41,297 nucleotides of DNA from Pseudomonas syringae (GTDB taxonomy: Bacteria; Pseudomonadota; Gammaproteobacteria; Pseudomonadales; Pseudomonadaceae). Location: NCBI RefSeq assembly GCF_021606685.1, contig NZ_WKCB01000050.1:1-41297 (forward strand), written 5' to 3'. The translations under genes and the position numbers were made by a program. Shown here piece by piece: positions 33,397 to 41,297 of this stretch; within the stretch, counting starts at the first letter, position 1, and every line of letters begins with the position of its first letter. The notes beneath the pieces were generated by a model. That model was not told the DNA's origin. It saw only the letters and a program-made list of their open reading frames with translations, and searched no databases.

Positions 33397-35741
33397 ACAA
33401 TCACCACCAAGCCGACCAAACCCCAACCCCACGCTACAAGCCCTACAAAGGCCCGGCGGGTGGCTGGGGTGCACTGATCAGCGTGGCGCAGGCGTGGCTG
33501 ACCAGCGACAACGCGCTGAAAAACCTGCGCATGATGCTCAAGACCAACCAGAACGGCGGCTTCGACTGCCCGGGCTGCGCCTGGGGCGACTCGCCGGAAA
33601 GCGGCATGGTCAAGTTCTGCGAAAACGGCGCCAAGGCGGTCAACTGGGAAGCCACCAAGCGCCGCGTCGACGCGGCCTTCTTCGCCAAGCACAGCGTTAC
33701 CGCGCTGCTCGAACAAAGCGACTATTGGCTGGAATACCAGGGCCGCCTGACCGAGCCAATGCGCTATGACGCCGAAACCGACCGCTACGCGCCCATCAGC
33801 TGGGAAGCGGCGTTCGACCTGGTCGGCAAGCACCTCAATGCCTTGCCCAGCCCGGACATGGCCGAGTTCTACACCTCTGGCCGCGCCAGCAACGAAGCGG
33901 CCTACTTGTACCAGCTGTTTGTGCGCGCCTACGGCACCAACAATTTCCCGGATTGCTCGAACATGTGCCACGAGGCCAGCGGCGTGGCCCTGGCGCAGAG
34001 CGTGGGCGTCGGCAAAGGCACTGTGACCTTTGATGACTTCGAACATGCCGATGCAATTTTCGTCTGGGGCCAGAACCCCGGCACCAACCACCCGCGCATG
34101 CTCGAACCGCTGCGAGAGGCCGTAAAGCGCGGCGCTCAGGTGGTGTGTATCAACCCGCTCAAAGAGCGCGGCCTGGAACGCTTCCAGCACCCGCAACACC
34201 CGCTGGAAATGCTCACCAACGGCGACAAGCCGACCAACACCGCGTACTTCCGCCCGGCGCTGGGCGGCGACATGGCCATTTTGCGTGGCATGGCCAAATT
34301 CCTGCTGCTGTGGGAACGCCAGGCCCAGGCTGAAGGCACTGAAGCGGTGTTCGACCATGACTTCCTCAACGAGCACACCGCCAACGTGCTCGATTACCTG
34401 GGCAAGATCGATGACACCTCATGGGATGAAATCGTCGCGCAGTCTGGCCTGCCGCTGGTTGAGATCGAGCAAGCGGCGCGCATGTACGCCAAAGGCAAAA
34501 ACGTGATCATGTGCTGGGCGATGGGTATCACCCAGCACCGCCACTCGGTGCCGACCATCCAGGAAATCGCCAACCTGATGCTGCTGCGCGGCAACATCGG
34601 CCGTCCAGGCGCCGGCCTGTGCCCGGTGCGTGGCCACAGTAACGTGCAGGGCGACCGCACCATGGGCATCAACGAACGCCCACCGGTGGCGTTCCTCGAC
34701 TCGCTGGAGCGCCGTTTCCAGTTCCAGGTACCGCGCACCAATGGCCACAACGTGGTGGAAGCGATCCACGCCATGCTCGAAGGCCGCTCCAAAGTGTTTA
34801 TCGGCCTGGGCGGCAACTTCGCCCAAGCCACGCCAGACAGCCCGCGCACCTTCGAAGCACTGCGCAATTGCGACCTGACCGTGCAGATCAGCACCAAGCT
34901 CAACCGCAGCCACCTGATGCACGGCAAAGACGCGCTGATCCTGCCGTGCCTGGGCCGTACCGACATCGACATCCAGGCCGAAGGCCCGCAGGCGGTGACG
35001 GTGGAAGATTCGTTCAGCATGGTTCACGACTCCAACGGCCAACTGCAGCCGCTGTCGAAGCAGATGAAGTCGGAGCCGGCCATTCTCGCCGGCATCGCCG
35101 CCGCGACCCTGGGCAGCAAGCCGGTGGACTGGAACTGGCTGGTGGCCGACTACAGCCGCATTCGTGACCTGATCGCCGACACCATCCCGGGCTTCAAGGA
35201 CTTCAACGAGCGCCTCAAACACCCCGGCGGTTTTTACTTGGGTAACTCCGCCGGTGCGCGTCGCTGGAATACGCCTTCGGGCCGCGCCAACTTCCGCGCG
35301 AATATCCTGCCCAAAGATCTGATCCACGAACGCACCCACGCCACGGGCCGCGTGCCGGACCTGATCATGCAATCGATGCGCTCTCACGATCAGTACAACA
35401 CCACCATTTATGGCCTGGACGACCGCTATCGCGGGGTGAAAGGTCAGCGTGACGTGCTGTTCGTCAACGAGGCCGACATCATCCGCCTGGGCTTCAAGCC
35501 GGGGCAAAAGGCCGACATCGTATCGCTGTGGGAAGACGGACGTGAGCGCCGCGTGAAGGGCTTCACCCTGCTGGCGTTTGATATTCCAGCAGGGCAGGCA
35601 GCTGCCTACTACCCGGAGGTGAACCCGCTGGTGCCGCTGGAAAGCACCGGAGACGGCAGCCACACGCCAACGTCGAAGTTCGTGGCCATTCGCCTGGAAG
35701 CAGCGAGTGACAACGGACTGATCATGGCGCGCTCGGCCTGA
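33393..35741 (+). CDS. FdhF/YdeP-type molybdopterin oxidoreductase
   Basis: A 782-residue bis-MGD molybdoenzyme alpha subunit of the FdhF/YdeP group, related to formate dehydrogenases. The N-terminus has C59, C62 (DCPGCAW) and C76 (KFCENG), where an iron-sulfur cluster would sit. The catalytic region carries NFPDCSNMCHEASGVAL, with Cys rather than selenocysteine and no in-frame TGA. VWGQNPGTNHPRML, GLCPVRGHSNVQGDRTMG and the C-terminal MopB domain (PAGQAAAYYPEVNPLVPLE) are typical. No beta or gamma subunit lies nearby, so it is probably a soluble single-subunit enzyme. The substrate is unproven; acid-stress roles are reported for YdeP. Confidence 0.88.
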   Translation: MNNHHQADQTPTPRYKPYKGPAGGWGALISVAQAWLTSDNALKNLRMMLKTNQNGGFDCPGCAWGDSPESGMVKFCENGAKAVNWEATKRRVDAAFFAKHSVTALLEQSDYWLEYQGRLTEPMRYDAETDRYAPISWEAAFDLVGKHLNALPSPDMAEFYTSGRASNEAAYLYQLFVRAYGTNNFPDCSNMCHEASGVALAQSVGVGKGTVTFDDFEHADAIFVWGQNPGTNHPRMLEPLREAVKRGAQVVCINPLKERGLERFQHPQHPLEMLTNGDKPTNTAYFRPALGGDMAILRGMAKFLLLWERQAQAEGTEAVFDHDFLNEHTANVLDYLGKIDDTSWDEIVAQSGLPLVEIEQAARMYAKGKNVIMCWAMGITQHRHSVPTIQEIANLMLLRGNIGRPGAGLCPVRGHSNVQGDRTMGINERPPVAFLDSLERRFQFQVPRTNGHNVVEAIHAMLEGRSKVFIGLGGNFAQATPDSPRTFEALRNCDLTVQISTKLNRSHLMHGKDALILPCLGRTDIDIQAEGPQAVTVEDSFSMVHDSNGQLQPLSKQMKSEPAILAGIAAATLGSKPVDWNWLVADYSRIRDLIADTIPGFKDFNERLKHPGGFYLGNSAGARRWNTPSGRANFRANILPKDLIHERTHATGRVPDLIMQSMRSHDQYNTTIYGLDDRYRGVKGQRDVLFVNEADIIRLGFKPGQKADIVSLWEDGRERRVKGFTLLAFDIPAGQAAAYYPEVNPLVPLESTGDGSHTPTSKFVAIRLEAASDNGLIMARSA

Positions 35742-35780
35742 TTGCCCGGCGAGCGAGCCTGTTGCAGCGGGTGAGCCTGT

Positions 35781-35912
35781 TGTGGCGAGCGGGCTTGCCC
35801 GCGTTGGGCTGCGAAGCAGCCCCAAAACCGTCACCGCATACATCAGGTCAACAGGCAGCGCCTGGACCAAGGGCCGCTTCGCGGCCCAACGCGGGCAAGC
35901 CCGCTCGCCACG
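35781..35912. repeat. REP doublet D (GGCGAGCGGGCTTGCCCGCG type)
   Basis: TGTGGCGAGCGGGCTTGCCC then GCGTTGGGCTGCGAAGCAGCC is mirrored by GGCCGCTTCGCGGCCCAACG then CGGGCAAGCCCGCTCGCCAC. The spacing is larger than in the other doublets and the core differs from the GTGGGAGG type. Confidence 0.8.
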
Positions 35913-35949
35913 AGAAAGCGCTTGTTCGATATAAAACCCGAGGCCAAAA

Positions 35950-35980
35950 AAAGGCCGCTTTTGTAAAAAAGCGGCCTTTG
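35950..35980 (+). terminator. Strong hairpin terminator after the oxidoreductase gene
   Basis: A perfect 13-bp stem, AAAGGCCGCTTTT / AAAAGCGGCCTTT, with a 4-nt loop and an A-run before it. It can work in either direction. Confidence 0.8.
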
Positions 35981-36134
35981 CGAAGTAATAAAAGACTGAC
36001 AAAAATCAGTTAAGTTCCCGAGTAAAAACAATAACTTATAGAATTGTGTACAACTCGTGTTACTGGTCGGATTTCTATTGTCACATGGTCAATACAGCCT
36101 CAGGATCGCGCCGTCATCCTCTTGAGGTCTCTCT

Positions 36135-36614
36135 ATGAAGTTCTCCTCGATTCTCTTGTTGTCCCTTGGCCTGGTCAGTGGCGCAGCCATGGCCGGTGGC
36201 ACCACCGAAGCCGGTGTGGGCGGCGCATTGGGCGGGGTACTCGGTTCGGTTGTAGGCCAGCAGATCGGCGGTAACACCGGTTCGGCTATCGGCGCAGCCT
36301 TGGGCGGCGCGGGCGGCAGTGCGGTCGGTGCCGACAAACGCAGCCGCGGCCAGGCTGCTATTGGCGGCGCCCTGGGCGCAGCCGGCGGCAACGTAGTGGG
36401 CCGCAGCATGGGCGGCAGCACCGGCAGCCTGATCGGCGCAGCCGCCGGCGGTGGTGCTGGTGGCGCACTGGGCAACTACATGGGCAACCAGAGCGATGAC
36501 GATGATCGCCGCTCCCGTGGCCGCGACAACCGTCGTTATGACCGCGACGACCATCGCGGCCGTGGCCATGCCTACGGGCATCGCAAGAACAAGCATCACT
36601 ACCGTCACCGGTAA
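36135..36614 (+). CDS. Glycine-zipper secreted protein
   Basis: A 159-residue protein with a signal peptide at 1-20 (cleavage after AAMA). Residues about 25-118 are a glycine-zipper domain with repeated GxxxG patterns (GVGGALGGVLGSVVGQQIGG, GGSTGSLIGAAAGGGAGGAL), able to insert in or span the outer membrane. The C-terminal 40 residues are very rich in Asp, Arg, His and Gly (DDDDRRSRGRDNRRYDRDD, HRKNKHHYRHR) and could bind polyanions or metals. Family members resemble the YMGG/Rickettsia 17-kDa-type zippers, but there is no lipobox. Function is unknown; an envelope role is likely. Confidence 0.82.
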   Translation: MKFSSILLLSLGLVSGAAMAGGTTEAGVGGALGGVLGSVVGQQIGGNTGSAIGAALGGAGGSAVGADKRSRGQAAIGGALGAAGGNVVGRSMGGSTGSLIGAAAGGGAGGALGNYMGNQSDDDDRRSRGRDNRRYDRDDHRGRGHAYGHRKNKHHYRHR

Positions 36615-36637
36615 GATCCAAAGAACACCTCAGAACC

Positions 36638-36733
36638 AAATGTGGGAGGGGGCTTGCTCCCGATGGCGGTGGGTCAGTCAGCTTTTGATTGACTGACACC
36701 CCGCTATCGGGAGCAAGCCCCCTCCCACATTGG
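36638..36733. repeat. REP doublet E
   Basis: Inverted CCAAATGTGGGAGGGGGCTT copies flank an additional small dyad (GTCAGTCA...TGACTGAC). It lies between the convergent ends of the glycine-zipper and thioesterase genes. Confidence 0.87.
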
Positions 36734-36758
36734 TTTCTGCTGTGCTTATCAAATCGGG

Positions 36759-37190
36759 TCACACCACCAAGCGCTGCAACGCCTCGCGCAGCACCCCCGG
36801 GATCGTCACCGGCTGGTTGGTCCCCCGATCCACAAACACATGCACAAAGCGCCCCGCCGCACAGGCATCCTCTTCGCCTGCCTTGAACACCGCCAACTCA
36901 TACTGCACTGAGCTGTTGCCCAACTTGCCCACCCGCAGGCCGATGTCTATACGGTCGGGAAACGCGATCGAGGCGAAGTAATCGCACGCCGAACTCACCA
37001 CGAACCCCACCACCTCACCGTCATGAATATCCAACCCACCGTGCTCGATCAGGTAGGTATTCACCGCCGTGTCGAAGAAGCTGTAGTAGGTCACGTTGTT
37101 CACATGGCCATACACATCGTTGTCGTGCCAGCGCGTGATGATCGGCTGAAAGTGACGGTAATCGGCGCGCTTGGGCGTTGAGTCAGGCAT
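36759..37190 (-). CDS. Hot-dog acyl-CoA thioesterase (4HBT/YbgC-like)
   Basis: A 143-residue thioesterase of the 4-hydroxybenzoyl-CoA thioesterase fold. The signature HDNDVYGHVNNVTYYSFFDT carries the catalytic Asp region, and VVSSACDYFASIAFPDRIDI follows. The start is ATG 37190; a TTG two codons upstream (37196) is also in frame but less likely. It is 23 bp beyond the recQ-like stop on the same strand and may share its transcript. The natural acyl substrate is unknown. Confidence 0.88.
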   Translation of the reverse strand: MPDSTPKRADYRHFQPIITRWHDNDVYGHVNNVTYYSFFDTAVNTYLIEHGGLDIHDGEVVGFVVSSACDYFASIAFPDRIDIGLRVGKLGNSSVQYELAVFKAGEEDACAAGRFVHVFVDRGTNQPVTIPGVLREALQRLVV

Positions 37191-37213
37191 GGGCAAGTCT
37201 CATGAAAGTGGGT

Positions 37214-39151
37214 TTACAAGTCATTCAGATGGGCTTGGGCCCACTCACGCACCTCTGCGTAAGGGTAGTCCTCCAGCGCAGCAAAACCGGGAATGCCGCG
37301 TGCCTTCAATTTGTTAAACAACGGCACGCTGATACCGCCCAGGAACCGCGTCAACCGCTCGGCACCGGGCAGGTGGCCGGTGTGCTCATGATGCCTGTGG
37401 ATAAAATCACCGCACAGCCCCATGAAGTTTTTATCCACAAGCGGCGGCAAGCTCGGCGGCGGCGGCAGGTGCGCAACCTGCCCGTGGCAGACCGAGCAAT
37501 GCCCGCAACGCTGGGGGGCTTTCTCATCACCAAAATACTGCGCCAGGCGCTGGCCCAGGCAATGCTCGGTGGCGAACAGATCGAGCATGGCGTGAATCCG
37601 CGCGACCTCGCCCACTTCGTGCTGCTTGAAGCCTGTGTATAACTCGGCGCTCAGCATCTGGGGATCAAAGTCGGTATTGAGCAGGCTGTAGACCTCAGTC
37701 ATCTGCTTGCTTTCCAGCTCGATCAAGCCCTGCTCCTGGAAGTAATCCAACGCCTTCACCACCCGGCTGCGTTCAGCGTTGTGTTGCTGGTAAAGCGCGT
37801 CGAAATCCACCGTCGCCCAGGTTCTGGCGCGATTACATACCTGCACAATCGCCGCGACAAACTGCTGCCGCTCGCCGGAAAACCTCGCCAGCAAGGCCTC
37901 GGGCTCGATCAGGTACTTGAAGCGGTATTCCGCATAAAACGCATAGCGCGGCGCAATCACGCCCTTGAGTTCCAACTGCACCAGCAGCGTCTTCAGCGGC
38001 AGCTCGCGGATATTGCTGTGGTCCGACAACGACCTCAGCAGGAACTCCCACTGCCCCTCGCTGCGCGACGCCTGCAACTCCTCCAACACACGACGAATAC
38101 CTTCCTGCTCGGGGGTGTCGCCGTACACGAAGTTTTCCAGCACGTTGAGGCTGTCGCGGTTGGCCAGCACCAGGCAATCTGACGGCCGCCCATCTCGCCC
38201 CGCGCGGCCGATTTCCTGGCTGTAGTTCTCGATGGATTTGGGCAGGTCGAAGTGCACCACATTGCGGATATCGCTCTTGTCGATGCCCATGCCGAACGCA
38301 ATGGTGGCGACGATGCAATTGGAGCGCCCACTCATAAAGCGCTGCTGGATACCCTCGCGTTTATCGTGGGGCAAACCCGCGTGATAAGCCTCGGCCTGGA
38401 TGCCGTTGCGGTTCAGGTGCTCGGCAATCTGTTCGGCGGTTTTCTGCAGGGTGACGTAGACAATGCTCGGCTGATTGGCCCGCTCGTTCATCCACTCGAC
38501 CAGGCGCCGTCGTTTGTCATGGCCGCTGACAGGCTCAACCAGCAGGTTGAGATTGGGCCGGTAGAAGCCTGTGGTGACCACATCCTCGGGCGCAATGGCG
38601 AACTTCGCCTGCATGTCGGCAATCACCTTGGGCGTGGCCGTAGCGGTCAGCAGCAGCGCTTGTGGGATATTGAACTGGCGCTGGTAGTCCGGAAGCTTCA
38701 AATAGTCGGGCCGGAAGTTATGGCCCCACTCGGAAATACAGTGCGCCTCGTCCACCACCAGCAGCGAGATCTGCACGCTTTGCAAGAAGTTGCGAAAGCG
38801 CTCGTTCTTCAAGCGCTCCACGGAAATCATCAGGATTTTCAGCTCGCCCGAACGCGCCCGTGCCATCACATCATTGGCATCCTCACGGGTTTGCGCCGAA
38901 TCGATGCTGCCCGCCGAAATACCGTGACGCTGCAGGAAGCCCAACTGGTCCTGCATCAACGCCAACAGCGGCGAAACCACCAGCGTGAGGTGCGGCAGCA
39001 GCACGGCGGAGAGTTGGTAGCACAGCGACTTGCCCGAACCGGTCGGGAAAATTGCGGCCGCCGAGCGCCCGGCCAGTACGGCGCTGACCGTTTGTTCCTG
39101 GCCCAGACGAAACTGTGGATAACCAAAGACCTGCTGGAGGGTGTCGTGCAT
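37214..39151 (-). CDS. RecQ-family ATP-dependent DNA helicase
   Basis: A 645-residue superfamily 2 helicase unwinding 3'-to-5'. Walker A PTGSGKS is at 36-42 and the DEAH box at 134-137. The RecQ aromatic-rich loop (AHCISEWGHNFRPDY) and motif VI (QEIGRAGRDGRPS) are present. Zinc ligands are at C531, C549, C552 and C555. The C-terminus has no clear HRDC domain; it ends in a different tail (FMGLCGDFIHRHHEHTGHLP, KLKARGIPGFAALEDYPYAE). This separates it from classical E. coli RecQ and suggests a second RecQ-like helicase. The ATG is at 39151. It is probably co-transcribed with the thioesterase gene. Confidence 0.92.
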   Translation of the reverse strand: MHDTLQQVFGYPQFRLGQEQTVSAVLAGRSAAAIFPTGSGKSLCYQLSAVLLPHLTLVVSPLLALMQDQLGFLQRHGISAGSIDSAQTREDANDVMARARSGELKILMISVERLKNERFRNFLQSVQISLLVVDEAHCISEWGHNFRPDYLKLPDYQRQFNIPQALLLTATATPKVIADMQAKFAIAPEDVVTTGFYRPNLNLLVEPVSGHDKRRRLVEWMNERANQPSIVYVTLQKTAEQIAEHLNRNGIQAEAYHAGLPHDKREGIQQRFMSGRSNCIVATIAFGMGIDKSDIRNVVHFDLPKSIENYSQEIGRAGRDGRPSDCLVLANRDSLNVLENFVYGDTPEQEGIRRVLEELQASRSEGQWEFLLRSLSDHSNIRELPLKTLLVQLELKGVIAPRYAFYAEYRFKYLIEPEALLARFSGERQQFVAAIVQVCNRARTWATVDFDALYQQHNAERSRVVKALDYFQEQGLIELESKQMTEVYSLLNTDFDPQMLSAELYTGFKQHEVGEVARIHAMLDLFATEHCLGQRLAQYFGDEKAPQRCGHCSVCHGQVAHLPPPPSLPPLVDKNFMGLCGDFIHRHHEHTGHLPGAERLTRFLGGISVPLFNKLKARGIPGFAALEDYPYAEVREWAQAHLNDL

Positions 39152-39322
39152 AGGCTGTCACTCCATTGACCGCTGAACGTGGCTTAAAAACGTAGCCCAG
39201 CTTGCTCAGCGAATCGAGAAAGGTCGCATGGAAAAAAGAGACAGGATGATACACAGGGTGCAGCAATGGCCTTGGGCCAAATTCACCAAGTTCGAATGCG
39301 GTTGTAGGAACACTACAGATCA

Positions 39323-39415
39323 AATGTGGGAGGGGGCTTGCTCCCGATAGCAGTGTGTCAGTCGATAAGATTCTGACTGATACACCGCTATCGGGAGCAA
39401 GCCCCCTCCCACATT
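39323..39415. repeat. REP doublet F
   Basis: Inverted AATGTGGGAGGGGGCTTGCT plus CCCGATAGC copies, between the end of the YfaP/TPR gene and the start of the recQ-like gene (both leftward). The rest of the 39152-39435 gap shows nothing else. Confidence 0.87.
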
Positions 39416-39435
39416 CAGTTTTTCACACAGGGGAA

Positions 39436-40611
39436 TCAGCGATTCTGCACGCGCTCAATCGCTGTGTCATACACCGGGTTAGCCTTCTGCTCCTTGGCCA
39501 ACTGGTAATGCCGCAACGCATCCGCGAACTGCCCCGCCGCTTCGTAGATCCGCGCAATGTTGTAGTAGGCGCCAGCACGCACGGTGGCGGCATTCGCGCC
39601 GCTGGCGAGGGCGATGGCCTTGCGGTTGGCCCAGATCGATTCGGCGGTGTTGCCCGCCTTCTGATAGGCCAGGCCCAGGTTGCCGTAGGCTTTACCGAAA
39701 CCATTGTCCAGCTCGATAGCTTGGCGGAACAGGTCGATCGCCTGGTCCAGCTTCCCGGCCTGGTAGGCCGCTTCACCTTGCAGGTTCAGACGTTTCGCAT
39801 CGGTCTGTGCGGAAGAGCTGACAGCTACCGCTGAAACCGCAACGCCGTCATCCAGCAACGGCTTGACTTCATTGAGCACATCCTTGGCTTCCACATTCAC
39901 GCCGCTGAAGGTGTTGATGTCCTGGAAGTCGCCGCTGCCGGTCATGCGGAACACGGTCCAGAGGTTGCCGCTGCGATTTTTTGGCACGTAATAGGTGCGC
40001 ACCAGCGACTGGCCCATGTACACAAACACCTTGGCCTCGCTGTTGGACAGCTGACGCGAACCCGGGTTGGCGAGGTTGGTGAAATCATGCACGGCGTACA
40101 CGTAGCTTTCGCCATAGTGTTTTTTCTGCAACGTAATAGTTTCCGGGCCATAACTGTCGACGTCATCCACGTCCAGCTCGGCGTCGTCGCCCTTTTGGTT
40201 CTCGAAATAGATGTTGTTGCCCGGGAAGATCATATGGGAATCGAGGTCTTCCGGAGTCTTGCCCCAAGTCAGCACCACGCGCAAGCCGTCGAGGTTTTCC
40301 ATGACCGGGCTGATGGCGTAGGTCATCCCGGCGCAGGGGCACTTCACCACCAGATTGGAGTAGCCGGGCTTCTTGATGATCAGCAAGTTGCTCGCGTCAT
40401 CGGCGGCTTCGCTGGTAAGGGTCACCTGACCCTGGGCGTTGGTGCGACCCACCACGTTCTGCGCGCCGTTGCGCTGCAGCAGCACCTCGGCATCGGCGAT
40501 CTTCTGGTCTTTGACCACCGCGCTGAGCACTTCAATCGGCAATTGGGCAGCCTGGACTGAACAAGCCACCGCACACAATGACAGCGCTGACGCTATACGC
40601 AGCAAACCCAT
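39436..40611 (-). CDS. Secreted YfaP-domain (DUF2135-like) TPR protein
   Basis: A 391-residue exported protein. The signal peptide is at 1-21 (ALSLCAVACSVQA). Residues about 25-100 resemble a carboxypeptidase-regulatory-like beta domain (DAEVLLQRNGAQNVVGRTNA). Residues about 105-230 carry the YfaP/DUF2135 signature: LTWGKTPEDLDSHMIFPG, ELDVDDVDSYGPETITL and YVYAVHDF. Residues about 270-390 are three TPR units (AAYQAGKLDQAIDLFRQAIE, GKAYGNLGLAYQKAGN, AYYNIARIYEAAGQFADALR). It is probably a periplasmic scaffold; its partner is unknown. A small dyad lies upstream of its start. Confidence 0.87.
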   Translation of the reverse strand: MGLLRIASALSLCAVACSVQAAQLPIEVLSAVVKDQKIADAEVLLQRNGAQNVVGRTNAQGQVTLTSEAADDASNLLIIKKPGYSNLVVKCPCAGMTYAISPVMENLDGLRVVLTWGKTPEDLDSHMIFPGNNIYFENQKGDDAELDVDDVDSYGPETITLQKKHYGESYVYAVHDFTNLANPGSRQLSNSEAKVFVYMGQSLVRTYYVPKNRSGNLWTVFRMTGSGDFQDINTFSGVNVEAKDVLNEVKPLLDDGVAVSAVAVSSSAQTDAKRLNLQGEAAYQAGKLDQAIDLFRQAIELDNGFGKAYGNLGLAYQKAGNTAESIWANRKAIALASGANAATVRAGAYYNIARIYEAAGQFADALRHYQLAKEQKANPVYDTAIERVQNR

Positions 40612-41009
40612 GCTTAACTCCCTTTAAGTAGTGGGCAAAATTGCCCTACAAGATTTTGCGCTGAAACATACGCTGAATTCAGTTTCCCGGCGGTTTATTT
40701 GTAGAGAATGTGACGTGGTTTTTATCCCGCCACCGCGCCCCCCAAGAGAACTGGATTGCCAGCGATGGGTTGGTTCAGGTCGAAAAATCACTGTCAAACC
40801 ACAAATGCCGGAACCATCTGTAGGAAACGCCCAAACGGCCCGCCATCCCTTTCCCAAACTGCTTCAAATACCCGCTCAACCCCCTACATAACGGCCCTGC
40901 GCCTGGCTGACACTAACGACCTCTCAACTTACTCGGCACACCCCGTGAACATCGAAAGGACTCAACACATCCGCCACTACGGCGTCATCTTCAATGGTGG
41001 GATAGCGCC
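40612..41009. other. Intergenic region between divergent genes
   Basis: About 400 bp with no convincing gene. It contains GGGCAA-AA-TTGCCC (40633-40646), extended by flanking GTAG/CTAC, about 20 bp upstream of the YfaP/TPR start, which could be an operator. Short frames here lack ribosome sites. Confidence 0.55.
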
Positions 41010-41024
41010 ATGGAGGTTAACGCG

Positions 41025-41297
41025 ATGACCGAATATACCCCGTGGCTCGCGCTCCTCATCCCTATCGCTCTTGCCGTTCTGCTCGATAGAAAATTGAAGC
41101 TCCCTGCACTTAGAAAATGGTTCGGGCTAGCCCTGATGGTCACCGGCGCCACACTGCTGTTCGGCGCCACTTCCTGGTTAACAGGGTTACAATTCGTCAG
41201 CACACCGGTATTCGCCTTAGTTGCAGGCGTGGTGTTGTTGATCACCCGAAACAAATACCGCCCCCAACGCAACCATCCCCCGCATCCACTCCTGCGA
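41025..41297 (+). CDS. Small membrane protein of unknown function (3' end outside window)
   Basis: Ninety-one codons are visible without a stop. The ATG at 41025 is preceded by GGAGG; an in-frame ATG at 41010 lies before that ribosome site. Three hydrophobic segments are seen: about 7-19 (WLALLIPIALAVLL), 34-52 (GLALMVTGATLLFGATSWL) and 58-73 (VSTPVFALVAGVVLLI). A basic tail (RNKYRPQRNHPP) follows. I do not recognise a family. It is probably an inner-membrane protein. Confidence 0.6.
   Translation, partial: MTEYTPWLALLIPIALAVLLDRKLKLPALRKWFGLALMVTGATLLFGATSWLTGLQFVSTPVFALVAGVVLLITRNKYRPQRNHPPHPLLR

Larger units (their letters stand above)
35742..36134. other. Intergenic region with REP doublet and terminator
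   Basis: A 393-bp gap without a gene. It holds a REP doublet of a second sequence type, a strong hairpin terminator and an AT-rich promoter region (about 35985-36100) for the glycine-zipper gene. I could not fix the -35/-10 boxes. Confidence 0.7.

Noticed and set aside
34419..36002. 527-codon leftward frame opposite the molybdopterin oxidoreductase
   Set aside because: Shadow frame crossing the stop of a well-supported gene and running into a REP and terminator.

Overview
The window looks like a chromosomal segment of a Pseudomonas of the P. fluorescens group. It is GC-rich, with long GC-biased reading frames. It has a LapA-type adhesin next to a lapE-lapB-lapC export operon. Gene blocks follow an order I recall from Pseudomonas chromosomes (rml then dctBD; cysQ, nudE, yrfG, lysM, a LysR gene, fdhD, a formate-dehydrogenase-like gene, a thioesterase). 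Pseudomonas REP palindromes recur between genes. No insertion sequence, prophage, CRISPR array or recognisable defence island is present.

Layout. 1-2557 (minus) is the N-terminal part of the giant biofilm adhesin LapA: retention module, LapG-type cleavage region, then near-identical 102-residue repeats running off the window. Divergent from it, 2900-7818 encodes its type I secretion machine: LapE (outer-membrane channel), LapB (ABC ATPase) and LapC (membrane fusion). A tRNA-Thr(TGT) follows at 7927-8002, then about 570 bp without a convincing gene. 8576-12550 (minus) is a cell-surface signalling iron-uptake module: FecI-type sigma factor, FecR-type regulator and TonB-dependent receptor with a signalling domain, with a Fur-like box upstream. 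A truncated tautomerase remnant and an OprD-family porin follow. The porin leader contains a terminator-like hairpin. A second TonB-dependent siderophore receptor runs divergently.

16815-21394 (minus) holds a small unknown protein, agmatine deiminase and a 966-residue fusion of a phosphotransferase-type kinase, a middle domain and a class III aminotransferase. 21542-24904 is a translationally coupled rmlBACD operon for dTDP-L-rhamnose. The dctB-dctD two-component pair follows 36 bp later, then a thioesterase-fold gene. 28741-30140 (minus) is nudE-cysQ, divergent from yrfG. A LysM/BON protein diverges from a LysR regulator, which precedes fdhD and an FdhF/YdeP-type molybdopterin oxidoreductase. 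The right end carries a glycine-zipper surface protein, a hot-dog thioesterase, a RecQ-family helicase, a secreted YfaP/TPR protein and the start of a small membrane protein.

Most of the window is conserved Pseudomonas content. I found no clearly new multi-gene system. The best leads are regulatory or architectural: a putative attenuator in the porin leader, two FleQ-like sites in the lapA-lapE gap, a doubled LapG-type motif in LapA, the kinase-aminotransferase fusion, and REP doublets placed mainly between convergent genes.
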